Shown here: piece by piece, positions 52,318 through 61,200 of the stretch
Position numbering within the stretch: position 1 is the first letter of the stretch
How the letters are laid out: each line of letters opens with the position of its first letter
Assembly (NCBI RefSeq): GCF_030252345.1
Contig: NZ_CP126980.1
Coordinates: 4,913,501 to 4,977,500 of the forward strand
Direction: 5' to 3'
Length of the DNA: 64,000 bases
Source: Actinoplanes oblitus
GTDB lineage: Bacteria > Actinomycetota > Actinomycetes > Mycobacteriales > Micromonosporaceae
Notes under the pieces: generated by a model
Told to the model about the DNA's origin: nothing
What the model saw: the letters and a program-made list of their open reading frames with translations, nothing else
Databases searched by the model: none
Position numbers and translations under genes: made by a program

Positions 52318-53588
52318 TGACCACGCGTACGTTCGTTCTGCCCGACCTCGGCGAGGGCCTCACCGAGGCGGAGGTGGTGCAGTGGCTGGTCGCCGAGGGC
52401 GACGTGGTCGCCGTGGACCAGAGCATCGCCGAGGTGGAGACGGCGAAATCGGTGGTCGAGGTGCCGTCCCCGTACGCCGGCCGGGTCCGCACGCTGCACG
52501 CGAAGGCGGGCAGCACCCTCGCGGTCGGCGAACCTCTGATCAGCGTCGAGGCGGCGGAGGTGGCCGCGGAGACGGCGGCGGCCGAGACCTACCGGGAGGA
52601 GGAGAAGGCCGGCTCCGGCAACGTCCTGGTCGGATACGGCACCTCGGACGCCCCGGTCCGGGCCCGGCACCGCAGGCCGCGCGCCGGCGTGCGGACCGCG
52701 ACCGGCCCGGCCGCGCGCCCGCCGCAGGTCGTCTCGCCACTGGTCCGCAACCTCGCCCGCAGCAACGGCGTCGACCTGACCACGGTGGAGCCGACCGGCC
52801 GGGGCGGGGTGATCACCCGCGCCGACGTGGAACGGGCGATGGCCGCCCCCGCCGCGACCGCGGCCGCCCCCGCCCCCGCCGCGACCGCCCCCGCCGCGGC
52901 CGCGGGCTCGGGGGAGCGGCGCACGCCGCTCACCGGGTTCCGCAAGGCCGCGACGGCCGCGCTCAGCCGTAGCCGCGCCGAGATCCCCGAGGCCACCGTC
53001 TGGGTCGACGTGGACGCGACAGCGCTGTGGCAGCTGCGCGAGAGCAACCCGGACGGTCCCGGCCTGCTCGCCTACCTGGCCCGGTTCACGGTCGCCGCGC
53101 TGCGTGAGTTCCCGGTGCTCAACGCCCGCTTCGACGCCGACCGGCAGGAGATCGTCGAGTACGACCGGATCGACCTCGGCATCGCCGTCCAGGGCGAACG
53201 CGGCCTGGTCGTGCCCGCCGTCATCGGCGCCGAGGCGATGACCACCGCTCGGCTCGGCGAACAGATCCGCCGCCTGACCGCAGCGGCCCGCGCCGGCAAG
53301 GCCACCGCGCAGGAGCTGTCGGCCGGCACGTTCACCCTCAACAACTACGGCAACCTGGGGGTCGACGGCAGCGCCGCGATCATCAATCACCCGCAGGTGG
53401 CGATCCTCGGCTTCGGCCGGATGATCGACCGGCCGTGGGTGGTCGACGGCCAGCTCTGCGTTCGTAAGATCACGCAGATGAGCTTCGTGTTCGACCACCG
53501 GGTCTGCGACGGCGGCACGGCGGCCGGTTTCATGCGCCGCGTCGCCGACGCGATCGAGAACCCGGCCTCGGCGATCGCCCGCCTGTGA
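52317..53588 (+). CDS. bkdC: Dihydrolipoamide acyltransferase E2
   Basis: 423 residues: one lipoyl domain (1-78) with the modified lysine K44 in EVETAKSVVEVPSP, a charged Ala/Glu linker, a peripheral-subunit-binding domain (about 140-175; VSPLVRNLARSNGVDLTTVEPTGRGG), an Ala/Pro linker, and the catalytic domain ending DHRVCDGG with active His394 and Asp398. Coupled to E1 beta (ATGA). No E3 (dihydrolipoamide dehydrogenase) gene follows, so E3 is shared from elsewhere. Confidence 0.95.
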   Translation: MTTRTFVLPDLGEGLTEAEVVQWLVAEGDVVAVDQSIAEVETAKSVVEVPSPYAGRVRTLHAKAGSTLAVGEPLISVEAAEVAAETAAAETYREEEKAGSGNVLVGYGTSDAPVRARHRRPRAGVRTATGPAARPPQVVSPLVRNLARSNGVDLTTVEPTGRGGVITRADVERAMAAPAATAAAPAPAATAPAAAAGSGERRTPLTGFRKAATAALSRSRAEIPEATVWVDVDATALWQLRESNPDGPGLLAYLARFTVAALREFPVLNARFDADRQEIVEYDRIDLGIAVQGERGLVVPAVIGAEAMTTARLGEQIRRLTAAARAGKATAQELSAGTFTLNNYGNLGVDGSAAIINHPQVAILGFGRMIDRPWVVDGQLCVRKITQMSFVFDHRVCDGGTAAGFMRRVADAIENPASAIARL

Positions 53589-54307
53589 CCGGCGTCGTGC
53601 TGCTGGCCGCCGAGGTGGCCGGCGGCCCGGCGTTCGACGCCGCGCTCGGGCCGCTGCTGCTGCGCCACGGCCTCGGCGACGCCCGCGACATCCTGCGGGT
53701 GTACTCGCCGGAGCCGACAGCGGCGTTCAGCCGCCGCGACACCCTGCGCCCCGGCTACGAGCGGGCGGCCGCCGCCGCCCGCTCGGCCGGGTTCACCCCG
53801 GTGGTCCGGCCGCAGGGCGGCAGCCTCGCCGTCCAGCACCCGGGCAGCGTGATCATCGACCACGTCCACCGCTCGGGCCCGCAGCCACCCGACCCGGCCG
53901 GCCGGTTCCGGCACTTCGCCGCCATGCACGCCGGGATGCTGCGCCGGCTCGGCGTCGACGCGCGGATCGGCGCGGTGCCGGGGGAGTACTGCCCGGGCGA
54001 GTACAGCATCAACGACGGCCGCGCCAAGCTGGCCGGCTCCGCCCAGCGCGTCACCCGCGACGGCTGGCTGTTCAGCACGGTCATCCAGGTCACCGGCTCG
54101 GCCGTGCTGCGTGGGGCGCTGACCCCGGCGTACGCGAATCTGGGTTACGCGTTCGATCCGGAAACAGTGGGCGCCATCGCGGACCGCACCCCGGCGGTGT
54201 CGGTGGCGATGGTGATCGCGGCGGTAATGGCCGCCTACGGAGTGCCGGGTGACCCGGTCACACTGCCGGAGCGGGTGCGCGCCGAGCTGCCGGCCGGGGC
54301 TCGCTGA
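53585..54307 (+). CDS. Lipoate-protein ligase A-like family protein
   Basis: 240 residues beginning with a GTG that overlaps the E2 stop (GTGA). VVRPQGGSLAVQHPGSVIIDHVH is a variant of the R-R-x-x-G-G-G lipoate-binding motif, followed by GEYCPGEYSINDGRAKLAGSAQRVTRDGWLFSTVI, where the lysine in AKLAGSAQR matches the catalytic lysine of BPL/LplA folds. It probably attaches or transfers lipoate to the lipoyl domain of the E2 made from the same message. Confidence 0.88.
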   Translation: MTGVVLLAAEVAGGPAFDAALGPLLLRHGLGDARDILRVYSPEPTAAFSRRDTLRPGYERAAAAARSAGFTPVVRPQGGSLAVQHPGSVIIDHVHRSGPQPPDPAGRFRHFAAMHAGMLRRLGVDARIGAVPGEYCPGEYSINDGRAKLAGSAQRVTRDGWLFSTVIQVTGSAVLRGALTPAYANLGYAFDPETVGAIADRTPAVSVAMVIAAVMAAYGVPGDPVTLPERVRAELPAGAR

Positions 54308-55585
54308 TCAGGGACAGGCGGCCGCGGCCAGCCGCTGGAACTCGTCGGCGCCGCCGTTGAAGAGGAAGTCGACGGTCTGGGTCAGCGCTATCGCGGTGAG
54401 GTCGCGGTTCGGGTCGTTGAACCAGACGGTGCCGTAGCCGCCCTCCCAGCCGTAGCGGCCGGGCTGGGAGATCGCGTCCGGGACGACGCTGACGCTCATG
54501 CCGTATCCCCAGCCACGGCCGGTGAGCGGGTACGGGCCGGCCTCGGCGAGCTGCGCCGGGGTCAGCTGGTTGGTGGTCAGCAGGCGGACCGACTCGGCCG
54601 ACAGCAGCCGCCGGCCGTGATGAACGCCCCGGTCGAGCAGGAACCGGCTGAACGCGGCGTAGTCGTCGAGGGTCGAGGCGAGCCCGGAGGCGCCGGACGG
54701 GAACGCCGGTGGCCGGGTCCACTCCCGCGGCGGCGAGCCGGGTTGCCGTGCCAGCCGTCCGGTCGCCGGATCGGTCGCGTAGAGGCCGGGCAGCCGCGCC
54801 GCCTCGGCGCGGGGCAGGGTGAAGCCGGTGTGGTCCATGCCCAGCGGCCGGAACAGCCGGTCATGGAGGAAGTCGCCCAGCGGCCGGCGCGCGGCCCGGG
54901 CGATCAGCACACCGAGTACGAGCGCCGCGGTGTTGTACTGCCAGCGGGTGCCCGGCTGGTACATCAGGGGCAGGGTGCCGAACCGCCGGGTCCACTCGTC
55001 CGGATCGAGCGGCGTGCGCGGGTCCGGTTGCGCCAGCACCAGCCGCAGCTCGTCGCCTCTGGTGACGATCGGGTACGGCGGCTGGAAGCTGGGCTCGAAG
55101 ATCATGCCGTGGCCCATCCGGAAGGTGAGCACGTCCGCCACCGTGATCGGGCGCGCCGCCGGGACCGTCCGGTCGAGCGGAGCGTCGAGGCGGGTGAGGA
55201 CCCGCCGGTCGGCCAGTTCGGGAAGCAGCCGGTCGATCGGCTCGTCCAGGGCCAGCCGGCCGTCCTCGACCAGCATCATGGCGGCTGCCGCGACGATCGG
55301 CTTGGTCAGGGACGCGATCCGGAACGGGGTGGCCCGCCGCATCGGCTCGGCGCTGTCCAGTGCCACGGTGCCCACCGTGCCGACGTGCCGGCGTCCGCGG
55401 TGCGCGACGAGGTAGACGGCGCCGACCAGTTGGCCCCGGGCGACGCGGGCGGCCATCGCGTCGTGCAGGTCGGCGAGGCCGGCCCGGCAGGACGCACCGG
55501 TGCCGGCCGAGGCGCGTACCGCCCCGCCGCCCGTCACCACGCCGACGGCGCCCGCGGCGGCGGTCAACAGTGTTCGTCTGAGCAT
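54308..55585 (-). CDS. Exported serine hydrolase (class C beta-lactamase family)
   Basis: 425 residues with a signal peptide/Tat-like start (MLRRTLLTAAAGAVGVV). The nucleophile S92 and K95 form ASLTKP, the Tyr-x-Asn motif is QYNTAAL, and WGYGMSV plus EGGYGTVW follow near the end. These serve as D-alanyl-D-alanine carboxypeptidases, esterases or beta-lactamases; the exact role cannot be read. It ends back-to-back with the ligase gene, without any gap. Confidence 0.92.
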   Translation of the reverse strand: MLRRTLLTAAAGAVGVVTGGGAVRASAGTGASCRAGLADLHDAMAARVARGQLVGAVYLVAHRGRRHVGTVGTVALDSAEPMRRATPFRIASLTKPIVAAAAMMLVEDGRLALDEPIDRLLPELADRRVLTRLDAPLDRTVPAARPITVADVLTFRMGHGMIFEPSFQPPYPIVTRGDELRLVLAQPDPRTPLDPDEWTRRFGTLPLMYQPGTRWQYNTAALVLGVLIARAARRPLGDFLHDRLFRPLGMDHTGFTLPRAEAARLPGLYATDPATGRLARQPGSPPREWTRPPAFPSGASGLASTLDDYAAFSRFLLDRGVHHGRRLLSAESVRLLTTNQLTPAQLAEAGPYPLTGRGWGYGMSVSVVPDAISQPGRYGWEGGYGTVWFNDPNRDLTAIALTQTVDFLFNGGADEFQRLAAAACP

Positions 55586-55823
55586 TGCCGGTCCTCCTGA
55601 CGCATGTGTTCGGTCATACCGATGGAGACGGTCGGCAGGATCCGGACTCGACGGTGGTGACCACTCGCTTCGCTATGACTCACGTCACAGCTCGGGTCGG
55701 CAGGGTGAACCGGGCGCTCCGCTGATCATCCGACGGTGACCGGGCACGACTCCGTTGTGGACCGTCCGCCGGGCGCGTGCGATGATCGGCCGCGCTCGGG
55801 CAGACCGGCGGGGGAGGGCACTG

Positions 55824-56645
55824 ATGGGCGACGACGACGGTGATCGGGTGGAGCTGAACACCGGCCGGCCGCATCCGGCCCGGGTGTACGACTACCTGCT
55901 CGGCGGGAAGGACAACTTCGCCGCCGATCGGGAGGCCGCCGAGCGGGGGCTGAAAGCCAACCCGGACAGCCGGATCCCGCCCCGGGAGAACCGGCTCTTC
56001 CTGCGGCGGGCCGTGCGGTTCCTGGCCGAGCGGGGCATCGACCAGTTCCTCGACATCGGGACCGGGATCCCGAGCGCGCCGAACGTTCACCACGTCGCGC
56101 AGGGCATCAACCCGCGCGCCCGGATCGTCTACGTCGACAACGACCCGATCGTGCTGACCCACGCCCGCGCGCTGCTGACCAGCCACCCGGACGGCCGGAC
56201 CGACTACATCGACGCCGACCTGCGCGAGGTCGACACGATCCTGGACGCGGTGCGGCGCAGCGACACGCTGGACCTCGACCGGCCGGTCGGACTGCTGCTG
56301 ATCGCGATCCTGCACTTCATCGGCGACGAGCACGACCCGGCGGGGATCGTCCAGCGTCTCCTGGCGGCCCTGCCGCCGGGCAGCTACCTGGCGCTGTCCC
56401 ACCTGACCGGCGACTTCCGGCCGGAGGCGTGGGCGCAGGTGGCCGAGATCTACCGCAAGCAGGGCGTCACCATGCGGGTCCGGTCCCGGGCCGGGATCGA
56501 ACGGTTCTTCACCGGTCTGGAGCTGGTCGAGCCGGGACTTCAGGTGGTGCCCGCCTGGCGGCCCGACCTCGGGGAGCCGACCGGGCTGCCGGATCCGTCG
56601 GACGCACAGGTCTCGGTCTACGGCGCGGTGGCCAGGAAGCCCTGA
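55824..56645 (+). CDS. SAM-dependent methyltransferase, DUF574 (actinomycete type)
   Basis: 273 residues: RPHPARVYDYLLGGKDNFAADREAAE at the start is diagnostic for this actinomycete family, followed by FLDIGTGIPSAPNVHHVAQ (motif I), ARIVYVDNDPIVLTHARALL and YIDADLRE. The methyl acceptor is unknown. GGGGAGGG precedes the ATG. The 238-base gap upstream holds no gene. Confidence 0.94.
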   Translation: MGDDDGDRVELNTGRPHPARVYDYLLGGKDNFAADREAAERGLKANPDSRIPPRENRLFLRRAVRFLAERGIDQFLDIGTGIPSAPNVHHVAQGINPRARIVYVDNDPIVLTHARALLTSHPDGRTDYIDADLREVDTILDAVRRSDTLDLDRPVGLLLIAILHFIGDEHDPAGIVQRLLAALPPGSYLALSHLTGDFRPEAWAQVAEIYRKQGVTMRVRSRAGIERFFTGLELVEPGLQVVPAWRPDLGEPTGLPDPSDAQVSVYGAVARKP

Positions 56646-56663
56646 TCCCCTATCGTCGAGCGG

Positions 56664-57149
56664 GTGCGGATACGAGAGATCACCGAAGCCGACTGGCCGC
56701 AGGTGTGGGTGATCATCCGGGACGTGATCCGGGAGCGGGCGACCTTTCCGTACGACCCGGAGATGACCGAGGAGCAGGCCCGCCCGCTGTGGATCGAGTC
56801 GCCGCCCGGCCGGACCGTGGTCGCTGTCGACGGTGAGCGGGTGCTCGGCACGGCGAAGATGGGGACGAACCGCCCGGGCCCCGGATCACACATCGCCACG
56901 GCGAGCTTCATGGTCGCCGCCGCCTCCCGCGGGCGGGGCGTCGGCACCGCGCTCTGCCGGGACGCGCTGGACTGGGCGAGGCGGGCCGGTTACGCGGGGA
57001 TGCAGTTCAACGCGGTGGTGGCCACCAACCGGTCCGCCGTCGAGCTGTACCAGCGGCACGGCTTCGCGATCCTCGGCACGGTGCCGGAGGCGTTCGAGCA
57101 CCCCACACTCGGCCGGGTCGGCCTGCACCTGATGTATCAGGCGTTCTGA
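56664..57149 (+). CDS. GNAT N-acetyltransferase (phosphinothricin-acetyltransferase-like)
   Basis: 161 residues beginning RIREITEADWPQVWVIIRDV, with the acetyl-CoA motif VAAASRGRGVGTALCRDALD and the ending SAVELYQRHGFAILGTVPEAFEH. GTG 56664, eighteen bases after the methyltransferase stop, probably co-transcribed. Acceptor unknown. Confidence 0.9.
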   Translation: MRIREITEADWPQVWVIIRDVIRERATFPYDPEMTEEQARPLWIESPPGRTVVAVDGERVLGTAKMGTNRPGPGSHIATASFMVAAASRGRGVGTALCRDALDWARRAGYAGMQFNAVVATNRSAVELYQRHGFAILGTVPEAFEHPTLGRVGLHLMYQAF

Positions 57150-57195
57150 GCGACCGCCAGGAAACTCGCGGCGGTCCCCGGGCCGAGGCGCAACC

Positions 57196-57219
57196 GTTTC
57201 GGGTACGCCGTACCGAAAC
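57196..57219. repeat. Palindromic GTACCGAAAC repeat copy
   Basis: GTTTCGGGTACG next to CGTACCGAAAC: two facing copies of the repeat core pressed together, differing by one extra G. It is 47 bases after the acetyltransferase stop and could also act as a terminator. Confidence 0.55.
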
Positions 57220-57379
57220 CGTCCCACCCAGCGCGGACCGTCCGCGCCGGGCGATCCCCGCGCCCAGCGGATCGCGGTGATCGTGCGCGCCGCGCCACCG
57301 TGCGGCGACGCCGAGCAGCACGCCGGCCGTGTCGTGCCGCCCGGAAATGTCGGGGGGTGCCGCTAGCCTCCGGGGCGTG

Positions 57380-57904
57380 ATGACGAATGGTGTGGGACGC
57401 GTGCCGACCGCGGCCGAGGAGGACCGGTTCTGGGAGCTGGTCGAGTCGGCGTGGGTGGCGTGCGGACCCGAGGCGGCGCGGCTGCGCCGGGCGCTGGCCG
57501 AGCGTGACCCGGCGGCGGAGGACACCGACGCCTATGGGCTCGAGGGCTGGACGGAGCAGTTCCTGACCCGGCTCCGGGAGCTGTGCGACGGACTCTCCGC
57601 CGCCGAGCTGACCGATCTGGACCGGGTGGTCGAGCGGAAGCTGTTCGACCTCGACCGGGCGGAGGTCCACGAGTACACCGACGGGTCGGACGACGGGTTT
57701 CTGTATTGCCGGGGATTCATCGTCGCGGCGGGCCGCCGTTTCTACGACGCGGTCGCCGCCGACCCGTCGATGGCCCTGATGGACGCGGAGTGCGAGGAGA
57801 TGTGCTACTTCTTCGCGCACCTGCACGACAAGCGGTTCGGCGGGCATCCCGACACCGGCTCCGGCATCAGCCGCGAGACGGGTGGCAACTCCGCGGGCTG
57901 GTGA
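57380..57904 (+). CDS. DUF4240 domain protein
   Basis: 174 residues: EDRFWELVESAWVACGPEAARLRRALAER, LTRLRELCDGLSAAELTDLDRVVERKLFDLDRAEVHEYTDGSDDGFLYCRGFIVAAG and RFYDAVAADPS. This matches DUF4240, which often occurs near SUKH and other immunity-type proteins. ATG 57380 or the adjacent GTG 57377. Function unknown. Confidence 0.88.
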   Translation: MTNGVGRVPTAAEEDRFWELVESAWVACGPEAARLRRALAERDPAAEDTDAYGLEGWTEQFLTRLRELCDGLSAAELTDLDRVVERKLFDLDRAEVHEYTDGSDDGFLYCRGFIVAAGRRFYDAVAADPSMALMDAECEEMCYFFAHLHDKRFGGHPDTGSGISRETGGNSAGW

Positions 57905-57948
57905 CGCTCCGGCGGTCGGCTACCGGTTCGGGGGCCTTCGGGGCGCTC

Positions 57949-58632
57949 TCACGCCAGCGTGAGCCACCGGATGCCGAGCCGTTCCACCCGCTCAGCGTCC
58001 GCCGGCTCGAGCGGCTGCCGGCCGGTTGCCTTGCGCAGGAAGGTCAGCCGGTCCCAGCCCAGCTCGCGGATCGCGCTCTCCCCCTCCCGGCCGAGCTGCA
58101 ACTCCATCACCACGTCTCCCGCCTGCCGGGTCAGCCAGGGCACGTGTCCCAGCGCGTCGGCGATGTCGAGGCCGTGGACGGCGATCTCCACCACCCGAGT
58201 GAGCAGGAACTGCGACAGCAGCATCGCGTCCCCATGCCGAGTGCGCACCACGCGGTCCGTCCGCTCGGCGCGGCACTGCCGTTCCACCGCCTGCCATGTC
58301 GCGGTGAAATCGTCGAGAAGCGCGGCACCGCTTCCCCACCCGGCCGCATGGTCCTGCGCCAGACCGATCCGGGCCGTATTGGTCTGCACCGCGAAACGGT
58401 CGTCCGGCCGGTAGTAGTCGACCGCGGAGACCTCTGCCGTGGCCGGCTCGGCAGCGGTCAGCATGCCCGGCAGCCAGGCGATCACCACCCGGACATGACC
58501 CAGCAGCTCCCGGACCGTCCATGGTTCGCACCTCGTCGGGAGGTGCCATTGCCTCTCGGACAGACCTGTCACCGCCCGAGAGAGACTCGCGGCCTCCAGA
58601 CGGAACGCCTCCAGTGCACGGCTCAACGGCAT
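57949..58632 (-). CDS. Maleylpyruvate isomerase N-terminal (DinB-like) domain protein
   Basis: 227 residues of mainly helices: RLEAASLSRAVTGLSERQWHLPTRCEPWTVRELLGHVRVVIAWLP, then LLDDFTATWQAVERQC, LTRVVEIAVHGLDIADALGH. The pattern WHLPTRCEPWTVRELLGH, with its conserved histidine, and the later EIAVHGLDIA histidine would hold a metal as in mycothiol-dependent DinB enzymes. It may conjugate or detoxify with mycothiol, a known actinomycete trait; this is inferred. Confidence 0.85.
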   Translation of the reverse strand: MPLSRALEAFRLEAASLSRAVTGLSERQWHLPTRCEPWTVRELLGHVRVVIAWLPGMLTAAEPATAEVSAVDYYRPDDRFAVQTNTARIGLAQDHAAGWGSGAALLDDFTATWQAVERQCRAERTDRVVRTRHGDAMLLSQFLLTRVVEIAVHGLDIADALGHVPWLTRQAGDVVMELQLGREGESAIRELGWDRLTFLRKATGRQPLEPADAERVERLGIRWLTLA

Positions 58633-58889
58633 GTTGATCAAGCTAGCAACCGGGCTCCCGCGGCGGCCGCCCGTGCACCGCATCGCTACGACCGGGCGCA
58701 CGAACCGCGGCCAGATCGTGAAGTCGGCTTCGGCGACTCGCGGACTGTGGGCGTATGGCGTTGCCGTGAGAGGTACGACGCGCCGTCTCCTGCCGCGTCG
58801 ACGGCGACCGCGCTCGTTCCGCCGTGTCGCGTTTTCGCGAACCGGGAAGACAGCCACATACCGCCGCGGGCTCGGGAAGACTTGGGCTC

Positions 58890-59138
58890 GTGTCCGAGGA
58901 TGAAACACGCCCCGCGGTTCCGGGCGAGGAGATCCTGCGCGGCCAGATGGTCGCTCCCCTTCCCGACGGCGCCGCCCTGTGTTCCGCCTTTCTTCTGGTG
59001 AAGCTCGACAACGGTGAGTGGTGCGCCCGCTCCATCGGGGCGGGGTACAACCGAGTCGAATTCCTGGGCCAGCTCGTGGCGTACACGAGGGCCCTGGCCC
59101 AGGACGAGGCCCAGGGATGGTTCCTGGACGAGGACTAG
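58890..59138 (+). CDS. Hypothetical protein, 82 residues
   Basis: GTG at 58890 opens SEDETRPAVPGEEILRGQMV, APLPDGAALCSAFLLVKLDN and FLGQLVAYTRALAQDEAQGWFLDED. The last part has high third-position GC and looks like genuine protein. An upstream ATG (58824) adds residues of poor quality. No family recognised. The 257 bases before it show no other gene. Confidence 0.55.
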   Translation: MSEDETRPAVPGEEILRGQMVAPLPDGAALCSAFLLVKLDNGEWCARSIGAGYNRVEFLGQLVAYTRALAQDEAQGWFLDED

Positions 59139-59260
59139 CCGAACTGTCGACCGCTCACGCCGCTGACCGAGTGGCCGGGAGCGATGGAGGCAGACGAACT
59201 CTTCCGCCTCCGGCAGCCGCGGGCGCGGTCCCGCCGCCGGGCGTGAGTGGGGCGTTGGTG

Positions 59261-59698
59261 TCAGGCCGGGACGCGGGTGGTGTTGACGCACTGGGCGACG
59301 TCGAGGACCAGCAGCAGCCGGCCTTCGGTCTTGTAGGCGCCGGTGACCAGCGAGCGGGACGGGCCGGTCAGCGTCGCCGGCGGCTCCTCGAACATGTTCT
59401 CGTCCAGGTAGGCGACCTGCCCGATGCGGTCCACCAGCAGGCTCACCGGCTCACCGGCGTACCGGACGATCACGTTCATCACCAGGCCGGACATGTCCCG
59501 GCGCGGCAACCCGAACTGAACACGCAGGTCCACCGCGGCGATCACCTGCCCGCGCAGGTTGAACAGGCCACCGACCGCGTTCGGAGCCATCGGCACCGGC
59601 GTGTACTCGCTGTACGACAGCACCTCCTGCACGGCGTCCACGTCCACGCCGAAGAACTGGTCGGCGACCTCGAAGGTGACGAACTGGCGACTCGACAT
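59261..59698 (-). CDS. cheW: CheW-like chemotaxis coupling protein
   Basis: 145 residues forming one CheW domain: RQFVTFEVADQFFGVDVDAVQEVL, PMAPNAVGGLFNLRGQVIAAVDLR, NVIVRYAGEPVSLLVDRIGQVAYL. CheW proteins link chemoreceptors to the CheA kinase. There is no CheA, receptor or CheY nearby, so it is an outlying copy. The presence of chemotaxis proteins fits an actinomycete with motile spores. ATG 59698. Confidence 0.92.
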   Translation of the reverse strand: MSSRQFVTFEVADQFFGVDVDAVQEVLSYSEYTPVPMAPNAVGGLFNLRGQVIAAVDLRVQFGLPRRDMSGLVMNVIVRYAGEPVSLLVDRIGQVAYLDENMFEEPPATLTGPSRSLVTGAYKTEGRLLLVLDVAQCVNTTRVPA

Positions 59699-59779
59699 GC
59701 GTGACTCCCGGGATGATGTCCGCCGAGAGGGATGCCGCGACGGTTCAGCAGGATTATCGGTAGGTCTGGTGCCGAGCCA

Positions 59780-59978
59780 AGGAGTCCGGCGGAATCAATC
59801 GGCAACGCCTGGCCGAGGCCGTCACCATCCACGCCGGCTCGGTCGTCGGTGCTCTCCGTGGCGGTCCCTGGCGACGGAGCGGGCGGCCTTCCCGGAGGAC
59901 GCGCTCGCCCGGCGGGAGATCGGTGTCCACGAACGCGGCATGATCTTCGCGCGGCCGGATGTCGAGGGGCCGGGTTAG
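59780..59978 (+). pseudogene. Decayed coding remnant
   Basis: Codons with strong GC third positions occur in two frames: QRLAEAVTIHAGSVVGAL up to about 59855, then AFPEDALARREIGVHERG and MIFARPDVEGPG to the TAG at 59976-59978. Together they look like one gene with a frameshift and no start. Family unknown. Confidence 0.3.
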
Positions 59979-60028
59979 CTCGGCCACTCGAGATAGCTGA
60001 CGTGTCAACTACTTCGTAGTGTTGGGGC

Positions 60029-61162
60029 ATGGACGGTGGGCGGACCACGGTGGTGGTCATCGGTGCTGGTCAGGCGGGCCTCTCCGCGGGCTACCACCTG
60101 AAGCGGCGGGGCTTCGGCAGCGCGCTGGACACCGATGGCGGCGACCGGGGCCGGACCTTCGTCGTGCTCGACGCGGCGGACGGGCCCGGGGGAGCGTGGC
60201 GGCACCGGTGGGAGTCGCTGCGGATGGCCACCGTCAACGGGATCTTCGACCTGCCCCGCTTCCCGAAGCCGGTGCTCGATCCCACCGAGCCGAGCCGGAC
60301 GGCGGTGCCGCGGTACTTCGCGGACTTCGAGCGGGCCGCCGGGTTGCCGGTGCTGCGGCCGGTGACGGTGCACGCCGTACGCGAATCGGGTCTTGATCTT
60401 GAAGTGGAGACCGACCGCGGGACGTGGGTCACGCGGGCGGTGATCAATGCGACCGGCACGTGGACCAATCCGGTCCTGCCGCACTATCCCGGGCAGGACA
60501 GCTTCGGCGGGCGGCAGCTGCACACCCGGGACTACGTGGCGGCGGACGAGTTCGCCGGGCTGCGGGTGGCGGTGGTCGGTGGCGGGATCTCCGCGGTGCA
60601 GCAGCTGGAGGAGATCTCGCGGGTGGCGACCACCTACTGGTACACGCGCCGCGAGCCGGTGTTCCGGGCCGGCGGGTTCGAGCCGGAGGTGGCCGGCCGG
60701 GAGACGATCGCCAAGGTCGTGGCGGACGTCGAGGCGGGCCGGCCGACCGGGAGCGTCGTCTCCTACACCGGGCTGGCTTGGACGCCCTACGCGCTGGCGG
60801 CGAAACGGCGCGGTGCCCTGGAGCGGCGGCCGATGTTCACCTCGATCGAGCCGGCCGGGGTGCGGGAGGCGGACGGGTCGTTCACGGCGGTCGACGTGAT
60901 CCTGTGGGCGACCGGCTTCAAGGCGGCGCTCGGCCACCTCGAGCCGCTCGGGTTGCGCAGCGAGCGGGGCGGGATCCGGACGGCCGGCACGCAGGTGGCC
61001 GGGGAGCCGCGGGTGCATCTGATCGGATTCGGCCCGTCACAGTCGACGGTGGGTGCGAACCGGGCCGGGCGGGACGCGGTGAACGCGCTCGTGAAGTATC
61101 TCGATATTGAGATCTTGGACCACTCCGAGCCTTTCGCGACGTCCGGCCGTATGAAAGATTAG
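60029..61162 (+). CDS. FAD-dependent monooxygenase/oxidoreductase
   Basis: 377 residues: FAD motif VVVIGAGQAGLSAGYHLKRRG, WRHRWESLRMATVN, the NADP motif VAVVGGGISAVQQLEE and WATGFKAALGHL with GPSQSTVGANRAGRDA at the end. This is the layout of small flavin-containing monooxygenase-like proteins (TrkA/YhiN-type) that hydroxylate or oxidise small molecules; substrate unknown. The leader ends with ACTAC-TTC-GTAGT, a 13-base palindrome 20 bases before the ATG (about 60007-60019), a possible operator. Confidence 0.92.
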   Translation: MDGGRTTVVVIGAGQAGLSAGYHLKRRGFGSALDTDGGDRGRTFVVLDAADGPGGAWRHRWESLRMATVNGIFDLPRFPKPVLDPTEPSRTAVPRYFADFERAAGLPVLRPVTVHAVRESGLDLEVETDRGTWVTRAVINATGTWTNPVLPHYPGQDSFGGRQLHTRDYVAADEFAGLRVAVVGGGISAVQQLEEISRVATTYWYTRREPVFRAGGFEPEVAGRETIAKVVADVEAGRPTGSVVSYTGLAWTPYALAAKRRGALERRPMFTSIEPAGVREADGSFTAVDVILWATGFKAALGHLEPLGLRSERGGIRTAGTQVAGEPRVHLIGFGPSQSTVGANRAGRDAVNALVKYLDIEILDHSEPFATSGRMKD

Positions 61163-61200
61163 GCGTCATCATCGACGGCCTGGGGGAGGTCTGGCGCGAC

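Noticed and set aside
54617..55600. 327-residue plus-strand open frame
   Set aside because: Shadow of the serine hydrolase gene on the opposite strand.
57137..57847. 236-residue minus-strand open frame
   Set aside because: Antisense to the DUF4240 gene; third positions and composition do not fit a gene.
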